Assembly: GCF_018614575.1 (NCBI RefSeq) | Contig: NZ_JAGGOJ010000005.1 | Span: forward strand, 186,001 to 250,000 | DNA from: Streptomyces sp. ISL-10 | GTDB lineage: Bacteria > Actinomycetota > Actinomycetes > Streptomycetales > Streptomycetaceae | Direction: 5' to 3' | Length of the DNA stretch: 64,000 nucleotides | Shown: one piece after another, positions 26,250 to 34,180 of the stretch | Layout: every line of letters begins with the position of its first letter | How positions within the stretch are numbered: the stretch's first letter is position 1 | The notes under the pieces: generated by a model | Databases searched by the model: none | What the model was told of the DNA's origin: nothing | Seen by the model: only the letters and a program-made list of their open reading frames with translations | Translations under genes and position numbers: made by a program

Positions 26250-26588
26250 CTACCGGCCGCCGTTGTAGGGGCCGTACGGTCCGTCGCTGCTGGACCCGCC
26301 GCGGCGGCGGCCACCCCCCGACACCTGCTGGAGCGCGGGCCGTACGTCGACGAAGAAGACGATCGATGCGATCAGCCCGGCGATGGACAGGAACAGCATC
26401 GGGATGAAGAGGTTCACCGCGACCACGACGCCGAGGATGATCAACCAGAAGGACTTCGTCTTCTTGTCAGCTGCGCGGTAAGCGTCCTCGCGGGCGATGG
26501 CGGCCATGACCAGGGCGGTCACGGACGTGACAAGAAAGAGCAGTCTGGCGATCATCCAGAGCCCGAAGTCGAAGTTGGCACTCAACAT
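26250..26588 (-). CDS. DUF2516 family membrane protein
   Basis: A 112-residue membrane protein with three hydrophobic stretches (about 8-30, 45-68 and 70-86: FWLIILGVVVAVNLFIPMLFL) and a Gly/Arg/Pro-rich cytoplasmic tail (GGGRRRGGSSSDGPYGPYN). It matches the DUF2516 family. I chose ATG 26586-26588; GTG 26595-26597 is an alternative, as both have poor SD spacing. In mycobacteria the same trio, XRE regulator, hbhA and DUF2516, occurs in this order (Rv0474-Rv0476), as here. Function unknown. Confidence 0.85.
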   Translation of the reverse strand: MLSANFDFGLWMIARLLFLVTSVTALVMAAIAREDAYRAADKKTKSFWLIILGVVVAVNLFIPMLFLSIAGLIASIVFFVDVRPALQQVSGGGRRRGGSSSDGPYGPYNGGR

Positions 26589-26673
26589 CCTCAACACCGC
26601 CTTGTGTGTGGTTTGTGTCGCCTCGCGGCCAAGGTACCTCCGAGGACGCCCCTGAGGCGATGAGCGTGCCGGG

Positions 26674-26707
26674 GCGCCGGGCGCCGCGTCACCGCGGCAC
26701 CCGGCGC
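26674..26707 (-). terminator. Hairpin after the hbhA-like gene
   Basis: 15-bp stem with one mismatch (26674-26688 with 26693-26707), starting 9 bp past the hbhA-like stop. No T-run, so it could also be a processing or attenuation hairpin before the DUF2516 gene. Confidence 0.5.
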
Positions 26708-26715
26708 TCTTGTCG

Positions 26716-27288
26716 TCACTCGGCCGACGGCGTCGCCTTCTTGGCCGCTGGCTTGCGGGCGACGGGCTTGCGGGCCGGGGCGGGCTTCTTCGTCTCGGTC
26801 TTGGCCTCGGCGGGCTTCGCGGCCGGCTTCGCCGGCTCCGGCTCGACGGCCACGGCGATCTCGGTGATCTCCTCGGCCGCCTCGCCGCGCCAGGCCCTCA
26901 CGGTCTGCTCGCCGTGCTCGGCGACCTTCTCGTACGTCTCACGTGCCTTGACGACGTACTCGGCGGCGACGCCCACGCCGCGCAGCGCGAGGTCCTGGGC
27001 GCTCTCGCCGAGCTTCTTCAGGTCGGTGTCGATGCTGCCGAGCACCTCGGTGACCTTGGCCTGCACGGTGGCCTGCGCCTCCTTGGCCTGCGCGGTCACC
27101 TTCTCCTGAACGGCCTTGGGGTCGGTGTTGCGCACGGCCTCGATGCGGCCCGGCGCCTCGGCCGCGAGCTGCTCGAACAGCGCCGGCACCTTCTTGGCCT
27201 GCTGCACGGCGAGATCCGCGGTGCCGGCGGCGAAGTAGAGGGGAGTCGGGTCGCTGAAGGTCTTGCGCAGGTCATCGGTGATGGCCAT
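26716..27288 (-). CDS. HbhA-like helical protein with Lys/Ala/Pro-rich tail
   Basis: A 190-residue protein. Residues about 1-130 are helical and Ala/Glu/Lys-rich (ITDDLRKTFSDPTPLYFAAGTADLAVQQ, then coiled-coil-like helices). The C-terminus is a low-complexity KPAAKPAEAKTETKK and ARKPVARKPAAKK tail. This layout matches mycobacterial heparin-binding haemagglutinin HbhA, whose Lys-rich tail binds polyanions; in saprophytes the tail probably contacts nucleic acid or cell-wall polymers. I chose ATG 27286-27288; the 13-codon extension to 27327 is Arg-rich. It sits between the XRE and DUF2516 genes. Confidence 0.85.
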   Translation of the reverse strand: MAITDDLRKTFSDPTPLYFAAGTADLAVQQAKKVPALFEQLAAEAPGRIEAVRNTDPKAVQEKVTAQAKEAQATVQAKVTEVLGSIDTDLKKLGESAQDLALRGVGVAAEYVVKARETYEKVAEHGEQTVRAWRGEAAEEITEIAVAVEPEPAKPAAKPAEAKTETKKPAPARKPVARKPAAKKATPSAE

Positions 27289-27323
27289 GACTGTCGTCCT
27301 CCCGGAACGCAGATCGGTACGTC

Positions 27324-27782
27324 TCACTCGGTCTTTTCATCGGCATCGCCCGCGCCGGCCGTGCGGGGGCCGTCAGCGGTGGTGTCCTCGAAGGTGCTCA
27401 CGGATCCGTCGGCGCCGGTGGATCCGTTCACGCTGTCGAGCCCGTTCTCCTTGCGGAAGGACTCGTAGATCTGCAGCAGCACCTGCTTCTGCCGCTCGTT
27501 GATCGAGGGGTCGGCCAGGATGACGGCACGCGTCTCCAGCTCGTCCCGCTCCTGCTCGTCGAGGATTCCCGCGCGGACATACAGGGTCTCGGCGGAGATC
27601 CGCAGGGCCTTGGCGACCTGCTGGAGCACTTCCGCGCTCGGCTTGCGCAGGCCGCGCTCGATCTGGCTGAGATACGGATTGGACACCCCGGCGGCGTCGG
27701 CGAGCTGCCGCAACGAGAGCTGCGCGTTACGCCGCTGCTCGCGCAGGTAGTCACCGAGATTGCCGACGTTGAGCGATGCCAT
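27324..27782 (-). CDS. XRE-family helix-turn-helix regulator
   Basis: A 152-residue protein. The N-terminal HTH_3 domain (about 8-66) contains LREQRRNAQLSLRQLADAAG and VSNPYLSQIERGLRKPS, the recognition helix region. A helical C-terminal part follows, ending in an acidic tail (DADEKTE). It is the first gene of the leftward xre-hbhA-DUF2516 block. I chose ATG 27780-27782, 29 bp from a perfect 22-bp palindrome, which suggests autoregulation. Confidence 0.9.
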   Translation of the reverse strand: MASLNVGNLGDYLREQRRNAQLSLRQLADAAGVSNPYLSQIERGLRKPSAEVLQQVAKALRISAETLYVRAGILDEQERDELETRAVILADPSINERQKQVLLQIYESFRKENGLDSVNGSTGADGSVSTFEDTTADGPRTAGAGDADEKTE

Positions 27783-27811
27783 GTCTCGATGGTGCCCCAC
27801 GAGTGCTAACA

Positions 27812-27833
27812 ATTGCAAGCAACTGCTTGCAAT
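27812..27833. promoter_or_regulatory. Perfect 22-bp palindrome, candidate XRE operator
   Basis: ATTGCAAGCA-AC-TGCTTGCAAT: 10-bp arms (27812-27821 and 27824-27833) with a 2-bp centre, 29 bp upstream of the XRE start codon. It stands out as AT-rich in GC-rich DNA. Position suggests autoregulation of the xre-hbhA-DUF2516 operon. Confidence 0.6.
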
Positions 27834-27891
27834 AGTGTTCCGCGCCACTGCCTCCGACCTCCTGCGCCCGGACAGCCTCCCGCAGGACACG

Positions 27892-28100
27892 TCAGCCGAC
27901 GCCAGCGGAGCGTGCGCGGCGGAAAGTGCGCCGGTAAGCATCCGGCGGCACGCCCACGCTGTGGTTCGACGTGTCGGCGCAGGGTCGTGGTGCGGAGGTT
28001 GACCCGGATCCTTTCCGGGCGTGACGCCGACGAACTCCTTCGCTCGGGGCATCGTTGTCCGACAAATCCCCGCGGGACAGGTCACGAGGCCAGAGGTCGC
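27892..28100 (-). pseudogene. Decayed AraC/GlxA-family regulator fragment
   Basis: One minus-strand frame contains VGVPPDAYRRTFR, the normal C-terminus of GlxA-type AraC regulators (consensus A/V-G-V-P-P-x-A-Y-R-R-x-F-R). A neighbouring frame about 85-110 bp upstream contains RAKEFVGVTPGK, resembling the F-x-x-x-x-G-x-T-P end of AraC DNA-binding domains. The pieces are in different frames with no continuous ORF, so this is debris of one or two AraC genes. Bounds are approximate. Confidence 0.35.
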
Positions 28101-28315
28101 TGCAGCGGGGGAGACCTTCGACGCGACCGGGTTCCTGCGCTCGCGGTCCCCGCATCTGTCGTTCGAGCTGGGATGGGTCGAGGCCGGCGGTTCTGCGCAG
28201 GGACCGGCATCAGCGACGGTGCGGCCTGCGGCCGGCTGAGGATCGAGGCGGGCAGCCGCGCAAAGCGCGCCGGGCCGCGGTTGACACGCCGTCATGCACC
28301 CGATTTTCTGCTGCG

Positions 28316-28756
28316 ATGACTGAACTCCGCGTCGAGCAGGCGCACGGCGACGCCCGGCTGCGGGACTGGCAGTACGTCCACAACGTGATCATCCCGACCG
28401 CCGTCCTGTCACTCGGCCAGATACGCGAGCGCTCCGAGCGCTACCACCTGGAGGTCGCGTACCTCGGGGACATGCTCGTGGGCTGCTCGACGGTGCGGCC
28501 GCCCACCAGAGACGCGCCGGTGGCCACCGTCATCGCCCGGGTGCTCGCCGACCACCGGAGGCAGGGATTCGGCGGGGAGCTCTACGCGCGGGGGCGTGCG
28601 CGGGCGCGGGAGCTCGGCGCGGACAGGATCGAGACCGTCGTCCTGGAGTCCAACGCCGACGGGCTGCGGTTCGCGCTGAAGCACGGATTCGTCGAGGTCG
28701 AGCGGTACCTGCTGCCGGGCGACAGCGTGCCGTGGATCACCCTGAGCCTGGCCTGA
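28316..28756 (+). CDS. GNAT family N-acetyltransferase
   Basis: A 146-residue GNAT. The acetyl-CoA site is VIARVLADHRRQGFGGELY (V-x-x-x-x-R-x-x-G-F/I-G), and the C-terminal ESNADGLRFALKHGFVEVERY is the usual beta5-alpha4 region. Substrate unknown. I chose ATG 28316 because the upstream in-frame sequence is Arg-rich and not protein-like; no SD is seen. TTGACA at 28281-28286 could be the -35 of a leaderless promoter. Confidence 0.85.
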   Translation: MTELRVEQAHGDARLRDWQYVHNVIIPTAVLSLGQIRERSERYHLEVAYLGDMLVGCSTVRPPTRDAPVATVIARVLADHRRQGFGGELYARGRARARELGADRIETVVLESNADGLRFALKHGFVEVERYLLPGDSVPWITLSLA

Positions 28757-28870
28757 CGCCTCCTGTACGCGGAAATCCCGTGGCCCTCCTGATGCGCCTG
28801 CCGGTCCGTTCCGCTGCTCGGCTCAATCTCCGGCCCCACCGGGTGGCGCGAGGGGCGGGTGCCCGCGCGT

Positions 28871-29292
28871 TCATTGTGCGAGGCGCCCGAGGAACTCGCC
28901 CACCGCGGCGTTGAAGTCCGCCGGACCTACCAGGTCGGGCATGTGGACCGCCCGGTCGACGACCGCGAGCGTCGCGCTGGGCAGCAGCTCGTGCGTCGCC
29001 CGCCCATCGACAGGCCGCCGATCACCGCCCCCTCGACGCCGAGCCGGTGCAGCGGCGCGGCGGTGTCCTGCGCGAAGGCGGAGAACGGCGTCGTGCCGGG
29101 CACGACCTCGCTCGTGCCGTGGCCGCGCAGGTCCGTGGTGACGGCCCGGTCCCCCGCGGCCGAGCGCGTCGGCCTGGAGGTCACGCATGCCGCGGTTGAA
29201 CGGGGGGCAGTGGACGAGGACGACGGGCAGGCCGTCCGGCGGGCCCTGGTCGTCGCAGCCGTCGACATGCCGTTCAGCTGAAGGAAGTTCAT
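28871..29292 (-). pseudogene. Alpha/beta hydrolase with frameshifts and an internal deletion
   Basis: Starting at ATG 29290-29292 the pieces of one alpha/beta hydrolase appear in order but in different frames: MNFLQLNGMS, then DGLPVVLVHCPPFNRGMRDL, then AVTTDLRGHGTSEVVPGTTP, then EGAVIGGLSMGG (nucleophile elbow G-L-S-M-G-G), and finally LPSATLAVVDRAVHMPDL with the catalytic-His region and FNAAVGEFLGRL before a stop at 28871. About 100-130 residues between the elbow and the His region (cap domain and acid) are missing. At least two frameshifts are needed. A clear pseudogene. Confidence 0.75.
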
Positions 29293-29347
29293 GCCGGTCA
29301 GACTGGTCGCGAGGGTACCCGGGCGGGTCCGCGGGAGTCGGTGACGC

Positions 29348-31417
29348 TCACGCGCCGTCCGCCATCTGCGGCGGCAGCGGACGCGTGTGCAGGATGTCGA
29401 GCCGCGAGACCGCCCGTGTGAGCACCACGTACAGCCGGTGCAGTCCACGCTCCTCCGCGGCCGCGATCGCCGCCGGTTCGGCGACCACCACGTGGTCGTA
29501 CTCAAGGCCCTTCGCGAGCGTGGCGGGCAGCACCGCCACCCGCTCCCGGGCCTCGCCGTCCAGCAACGGAAGGAGCGCGGCGCGCAAGGACCGGGTCGGA
29601 AAGCCCTCCGCCGCGATGACGCCGACGGACCCCTCGCACTCGAGCGCCGCTCGCACCGCCTCGACGGTCGCCGCCGTGATGTCGTCGACCGCGCGGACCG
29701 TCAGCTCGCCGTCGTGGCGCAGCGAACGCGCCACCGGCACGTCCACGCCGAGCGCACCGGCCAGCCGGTTGGCGAGGTCCACAATGGCGGCCGGGACACG
29801 GTAGCCGGTGGTGAGCGCGACCACCGAGGCGCCTTCCTTGCCCAGGTGGGCGAGCTGGCCGGCCCAGTCGCGGGCGGCCCACGGCGTCGTGCCCTGAGCC
29901 AGGTCGCCGAGCACGGTGAGCGAGCCGAAGCGGGCCCGGCGGGCGATGGCACGGCACTGCATGGGGGACAGGTCCTGTGCCTCGTCGATGACGATGTGCC
30001 CGTAGCCGTCGGGGCGTTCGAGGAGTCCGGCGAGTTCGTCGAGGAGGACGAGATCGGCGGCCGACCATGCCGCCGAGCGGTACGAACGCGGCGGCCTCGC
30101 CCACCGGATCGCCTCCTGCTCGGCCTGCGTCAGCAGAGGGTCGCACGGACCGGTGTACAGCGCGGCAAGCACCTCCTCCGGCCGCACCTTCGGCCAGACG
30201 CCGTCCAAGAACGCCGTGACGGCCCGGGATCTGCCGAGCCGCTGCACCCAGGTGTCAGTCATCGGCCCGGCCCGCCGCTCGGCCTGGAGCTGCACGGCCC
30301 GTACGGCTCGGCTGCGCACCCGTTCGCGGCCGATGGCGTACGGCGCGGCCTCCTCGCGCACCTCGGCGACGATCCGCTCCAGTTCGTCGAGCGGCACGCG
30401 CCAGCGGTAGGAGCCGTCGGGCACGGCGAGCGGCTCGGCGGGCGGCCCGACCCGCCCGTACAGGGCGCGGTGCAGCACGGCGGCCATGCGGATGTCGTGC
30501 TTGACGGCCGCGGCGGCCGGTGTGTCCTCGGCCCGCACCTCGTGGCGCGCGATCTCGTCCTGGACGGTCGCCTGCCTGATGCCGATCTCGCCGAGAGCGG
30601 GCAGCACCTCGGAGATGTAGGACAGGAACGTGCGGTTGGGGCCGAGGATCAGCAGGCCGCCGCGGCTGATCCGCCGCGGGTGGGTGTAGAGGAGGTACGC
30701 CGCCCGGTGCAGCCCGACGGCGGTCTTGCCGGTGCCGGGCGCGCCCTGCACGCACACGGTGTCGGCGAGCGGCGCGCGCACGAGGTCGTCCTGCTCGGGC
30801 TGGATGGTGGCGGCGATGTCGCGCATGGGCCCCACGCGGGGCCGTTCGATCTCGCCGGCGACGATGGCGCTGCCCGCGCCGGGCACCTCGGCCCCGGCCG
30901 GCCCGCCCCCGTCGCCGAGGTGCTCGTCCTCCAGGCCCGTCAGGTCGACCGCGTCGCCCGTGCTGTACGGCGCCCAGCCGAAGCGGCGGCGTACGGCGAC
31001 GCCCTGCGGCTCACGGGCGCTCGCCTGGTAGAAGGTGCGCGCGACGGGGGCGCGCCAGTCGATGACGAGGGGCGCGGCGGCGGGGTGCTCGCTGATACGG
31101 CGGCGCCCGATGTGGTGGTGCCGGCCGTCCTCGAGATCGATACGCCCGAAGAACAGTGGGCCGGCAGGCTCCTCACGCAACTCCTTGGCATGGCTGCGCA
31201 GTTCGTAGCCGAGGGCTTCGGCGTCCGCACCGGAGGCCGATACGTCGGCGCCGATGGCGACACGGTGGCCGGCGTCGTCGGCCATGGCGGCCATCGCGGC
31301 CCGGCAGCGGTCGTGGAAGGCCCGCTCACGGTCGAGGGCATGGGCCAGGGCAGAGGTGCGGGCGTGGTCGGGGGTGCGGGCGGCTTCCTGATCGCGGGCA
31401 GGGTCGAGGGGCGTCAT
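29348..31417 (-). CDS. HelD/HelR-like UvrD-superfamily ATPase
   Basis: A 689-residue SF1 helicase-like protein. The N-terminal coiled-coil arm (about 20-90) precedes FGRIDLEDGRHHHIGRRRI and VIDWRAPVARTFYQA, both typical of HelD. Walker A GAPGTGKT is at 225-232; Walker B with IVIDEAQDLSPMQ and motif VLGDLAQGTTP follow; motif VI is LYVVLTRAVSRLDIL. HelD proteins bind RNA polymerase and recycle or protect it; actinobacterial HelR displaces rifamycins. It is directly downstream of a tetR gene (32-bp gap) with an operator-like sequence between. Whether it is HelR cannot be settled from sequence; no rifamycin-associated element is seen. Confidence 0.88.
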   Translation of the reverse strand: MTPLDPARDQEAARTPDHARTSALAHALDRERAFHDRCRAAMAAMADDAGHRVAIGADVSASGADAEALGYELRSHAKELREEPAGPLFFGRIDLEDGRHHHIGRRRISEHPAAAPLVIDWRAPVARTFYQASAREPQGVAVRRRFGWAPYSTGDAVDLTGLEDEHLGDGGGPAGAEVPGAGSAIVAGEIERPRVGPMRDIAATIQPEQDDLVRAPLADTVCVQGAPGTGKTAVGLHRAAYLLYTHPRRISRGGLLILGPNRTFLSYISEVLPALGEIGIRQATVQDEIARHEVRAEDTPAAAAVKHDIRMAAVLHRALYGRVGPPAEPLAVPDGSYRWRVPLDELERIVAEVREEAAPYAIGRERVRSRAVRAVQLQAERRAGPMTDTWVQRLGRSRAVTAFLDGVWPKVRPEEVLAALYTGPCDPLLTQAEQEAIRWARPPRSYRSAAWSAADLVLLDELAGLLERPDGYGHIVIDEAQDLSPMQCRAIARRARFGSLTVLGDLAQGTTPWAARDWAGQLAHLGKEGASVVALTTGYRVPAAIVDLANRLAGALGVDVPVARSLRHDGELTVRAVDDITAATVEAVRAALECEGSVGVIAAEGFPTRSLRAALLPLLDGEARERVAVLPATLAKGLEYDHVVVAEPAAIAAAEERGLHRLYVVLTRAVSRLDILHTRPLPPQMADGA

Positions 31418-31429
31418 TCCTGTAAGAAT

Positions 31430-31448
31430 AACGCAACTGGGTAACGTT
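31430..31448. promoter_or_regulatory. Imperfect palindrome between tetR and the HelD-like gene
   Basis: AACGCAACTGGGTAACGTT: outer AACG/CGTT and inner AC/GT half-sites match (6 of 9 positions symmetric). It is AT-richer than its surroundings and fills nearly the whole 32-bp gap before the helicase start. It could be a TetR operator controlling an internal promoter. Confidence 0.35.
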
Positions 31449-31449
31449 T

Positions 31450-32076
31450 TTAACCCGGGAAGCCATTCCGTAGCTGGGCGAACGCCAGATCCGCGGCCGC
31501 CACGGCATCCGGAGCGACCTCGTCCGCGCTCTCCCCCGCCGCGATCCGCCGCCAGTTCTCCTCCGCCAGGATCCGCTGCACGGCGACGACCTGCCCGGCC
31601 GCGAGCCGTGCCGCGAGACCGGCCGGACCCGCCGCGCCCAGTGCGTCGGCGAGCGCCTGCTCCGACCTGCCCTGGTACGCGTACAGCCGGGCCACCAGAC
31701 TCGGCGTCCCGTACAGCAGCCGGTGGAAGGCGAGCACGCCGGCCTCGCCGTTCAGCCCCGTCACCGGGTCGCGCCGCTCCAGGCCGTCGAGGAAGTGGCG
31801 GTGCAGAGCCTCGAGCGGCGGAACTCCTTCCGCGCGGGCGGCCACGACGACCCGGGCGGCCTCGTCCTCATGGTCGGCGAACCGGTGCAGCGCAAGGTCC
31901 TCCTTGGCGGGGAAGTAGCGAAACAGCGTCGGCTTGGACACGTCGGCGGCGGCCGCGACCTCGGCCACGGACACGGCGTCGAAGCCCTTCTCCAGGAAGA
32001 GGGCGATGGCGGCCTCGGAGATCGCCCGGTGCGTCTGCCGCTTCTTGCGCTCGCGGAGTCCCGTCCCGCCGCTCAT
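31450..32076 (-). CDS. TetR family transcriptional repressor
   Basis: A 208-residue TetR regulator. The N-terminal HTH (about 10-60) reads RKKRQTHRAISEAAIALFLE ... VAEVAAAADVSKPTLFRYFPAKEDL, a textbook TetR DNA-binding domain. The Ala-rich helical C-terminus is the ligand and dimer domain; ligand unknown. It precedes the HelD-like gene in the same direction and probably controls it. The APH-family gene starts the same leftward run upstream, about 110 bp away. Confidence 0.92.
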   Translation of the reverse strand: MSGGTGLRERKKRQTHRAISEAAIALFLEKGFDAVSVAEVAAAADVSKPTLFRYFPAKEDLALHRFADHEDEAARVVVAARAEGVPPLEALHRHFLDGLERRDPVTGLNGEAGVLAFHRLLYGTPSLVARLYAYQGRSEQALADALGAAGPAGLAARLAAGQVVAVQRILAEENWRRIAAGESADEVAPDAVAAADLAFAQLRNGFPG

Positions 32077-32186
32077 GCCGCCGCCTCTCCTTCACACCCG
32101 CGCGCCCCCGGCCGGCACCGCGGGCCCCGTCCAGTACATCACCCCGCCCCTGACGGGCGGGCCTCCGCGCCACTCGGACCGGCACG

Positions 32187-33287
32187 TCACCCCCCGAGGC
32201 CGCCACCCCGGACCGGGGGCGCCGCGCGTGTCAGGGCCTCCTCTATACGCCGCCGGTGCGGTGTCCGGCGCGCCCCGAGCGGCCCGCGCGCCGCCCGCAG
32301 CACCGTCTCGATCCCCGCGGCGGCCCGTTCCCGGCCGGCGCGGTCCGGGCAGCGGGCGAAGCCCTGCGTCAGCCGGATGACGTCGATGTAGACCGACTGC
32401 AGCCGTTCGAAGTCCAGATAGATGCGCAGCGCCCGCCGATGCCCCGGCAGCGCGTCGGGACGGCTGCGGGCGAGGGCCGCGCCCCAGGCGTGCAGCGCCG
32501 CCTTCCGTTCCGCGCGCGTGGCGTAGCGCATACGGGCCAGGTGGGAGGCGATCTCGTACACCGGGTCCCCGAACAGCGCGAGCTCCCAGTCGATCAGCGA
32601 GAGGCCGCCGTTCGCGCCGACGATGAGGTTTCCGCCGTGGATGTCGGTGTGGAGCAGCGCGAAGGGGCGACTGCCGAGCGAGTCGGCACGCTGCGCGAGC
32701 CGCTCGAAAGCGTCGTCCGGCACCTTCAGCTCGTCGAAGAGCGGCCCGAAGTCCCTGCCGTGCCGCCCCTTCACCTCGCTCCGGGTGAAGTCGATCAGTG
32801 CCCGCAGGAAGCCGGGACAGTCGCCGTCGGCCGGCCAGCCCTCGGGGCAGGGCGGCAGCAGCCGTACGGGCACGGCGGTCGTCTGGCGGAACAACTCGCC
32901 GAGCGCGTCGATGTACGCACGGTCCAGCCGCCCGCCCCGGGCCAGCCGCTCGGACAGCGCCACCCCCTCGGCGAACGAGTGCACGGTGAAACCGGGCCGG
33001 TCGGCGAGGACGCGGGGGCTGCCCTGCACCCACCCCTCGATCGCCACGAGCAGCTCCTCCTCGGGCCAGATCCGCAGGTTGAACTGCCCGGCGCCGGTGA
33101 GCGGCGCCCGCACCTTGACGGTCGTGCCCGAGGGCAGCGCGAGAGAGCGCGCCAGGGGATACGGCAGCTCCACGCAGTAGTTGCGGTGGTAGTAACCGGC
33201 CAGAGGGGTGCCCTCGCCGGCTGCTCGGTACAGCGACTCCCAGCTGTCCACGACACGTCCGGAGGCACTACGGGCTACATCGGGCAT
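32187..33287 (-). CDS. Aminoglycoside-phosphotransferase (APH) family kinase
   Basis: A 366-residue APH-fold protein. The catalytic loop is ALLHTDIHGGNLIVG (H-x-D-x-x-x-x-N) and the metal-binding DFG-equivalent is LSLIDWELALFGDP. APH-fold kinases phosphorylate aminoglycosides, choline, homoserine, macrolides or small metabolites; genomic context gives no substrate and resistance should not be assumed. I chose ATG 33285-33287 because homologues begin near MPDVARS; the open frame to 33392 overlaps promoter DNA. Confidence 0.85.
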   Translation of the reverse strand: MPDVARSASGRVVDSWESLYRAAGEGTPLAGYYHRNYCVELPYPLARSLALPSGTTVKVRAPLTGAGQFNLRIWPEEELLVAIEGWVQGSPRVLADRPGFTVHSFAEGVALSERLARGGRLDRAYIDALGELFRQTTAVPVRLLPPCPEGWPADGDCPGFLRALIDFTRSEVKGRHGRDFGPLFDELKVPDDAFERLAQRADSLGSRPFALLHTDIHGGNLIVGANGGLSLIDWELALFGDPVYEIASHLARMRYATRAERKAALHAWGAALARSRPDALPGHRRALRIYLDFERLQSVYIDVIRLTQGFARCPDRAGRERAAAGIETVLRAARGPLGARRTPHRRRIEEALTRAAPPVRGGGLGG

Positions 33288-33440
33288 GCGGGTCCTGCGC
33301 TCTCGAGGCCGAAGGCACCAACGGGCGGGCCGCGCCGGCCGCCGATCACCTTCATACCCAAGAGTAGCTGTGGCCTCAAACCACCTGCGCAAGAGGAAAG
33401 TTGAATGCTCGTCAGGTCGGCCGCCGGACGGCGGCGGCCG

Positions 33441-34178
33441 TCAGGCAGCGGCCGCCACGAGTTCGTGCATGGACGCGACGAGGTACTCGGCACCCGCGGC
33501 GCGCAGCGCGTCGCGCTTGGCGGCGACCGGGTGGACGCCGATGAACCGCACGCCCGCCTCGCCGGCCGCCAGCGCGTCGTTGGGCGAGTCGCCGATCATC
33601 ACACCGTCACCCGGGGCCGTCCCAGTCGCCTTGAGCAGCAGCTCCAGCGCGTACGGATGGGGCTTCATCAGGTCGGGGTCTTCGGGCCGGCCGACGATAC
33701 GGTGACCGTCGCCCGGACGGGCCGGATCCGTGAAGTACGCGAGCAGACCGTGCAGGCCGAGATGGGCACGGATGGCGGGCGCGCAGTTGTTGGACGCGAC
33801 GCCCAGCAGCTTGCCGCCCCTGGACATGCTCTCCATGAGCGGCACGGCCCCGGACGTGGGAACGGCGGTCGCGGCGGCCAGGGTCTCCTCCTCGGCCAGC
33901 AGCTTGCGCACGGCGAGGACCAGGCCGGACGCATCACCGGGGTCGGCGCGGTGCGTGCTCAGCAGCACTTCGAGGGGGTCGGTGACACCCGGGTCGAGGC
34001 CCGCAAGGCGCAGCCCGTCGGGGCCGATGCGCTCGCACAGCCGGCGGGCGATCTCGGCGGCGCTGCGCTCCGCGAAGAGGTCGCACACCGGTCCGTCAAA
34101 GTCCAGCAGGACGAGCCGGGCACGGGAGAAGAGCTCCCGCAGCCGCGTGGCGGGGGAGGGGGTGGAGGTGAGCAACAC
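33441..34178 (-). CDS. HAD-family hydrolase (phosphoglycolate phosphatase-like)
   Basis: A 245-residue HAD phosphatase. Motif I LVLLDFDGPVCDLF carries nucleophile Asp and acid Asp (D-x-D-G-x-V); motif II is LGVASNN; Lys in DLMKPHPYALELLL is motif III; motif IV is GVMIGDSPNDALAA. A helical cap lies between motifs I and II. The start is best placed at GTG 34176-34178, only 2 bp after the GntR stop, giving tight coupling. The longer open frame runs through gntR and is not credible. Confidence 0.87.
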   Translation of the reverse strand: MLLTSTPSPATRLRELFSRARLVLLDFDGPVCDLFAERSAAEIARRLCERIGPDGLRLAGLDPGVTDPLEVLLSTHRADPGDASGLVLAVRKLLAEEETLAAATAVPTSGAVPLMESMSRGGKLLGVASNNCAPAIRAHLGLHGLLAYFTDPARPGDGHRIVGRPEDPDLMKPHPYALELLLKATGTAPGDGVMIGDSPNDALAAGEAGVRFIGVHPVAAKRDALRAAGAEYLVASMHELVAAAA

Positions 34179-34180
34179 GA

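Larger units (their letters stand above)
27783..28315. other. Region between XRE gene and GNAT, with AraC-like debris
   Basis: 533 bp without an intact gene. It holds the XRE operator palindrome, AraC-type remnants on the minus strand (see pseudogene) and, at its right end, TTGACA at 28281-28286 as a possible -35 of the GNAT gene. Confidence 0.5.

Noticed and set aside
31418..31460. Rifamycin-associated element before the HelD-like gene
   Set aside because: No GGGGCTTGCGGCAAGGCCC-like inverted repeat is present; only a weaker AACG...CGTT palindrome.
32187..33287. Aminoglycoside resistance gene
   Set aside because: The APH fold is present, but the family covers many kinases and neither sequence nor context identifies an aminoglycoside substrate.
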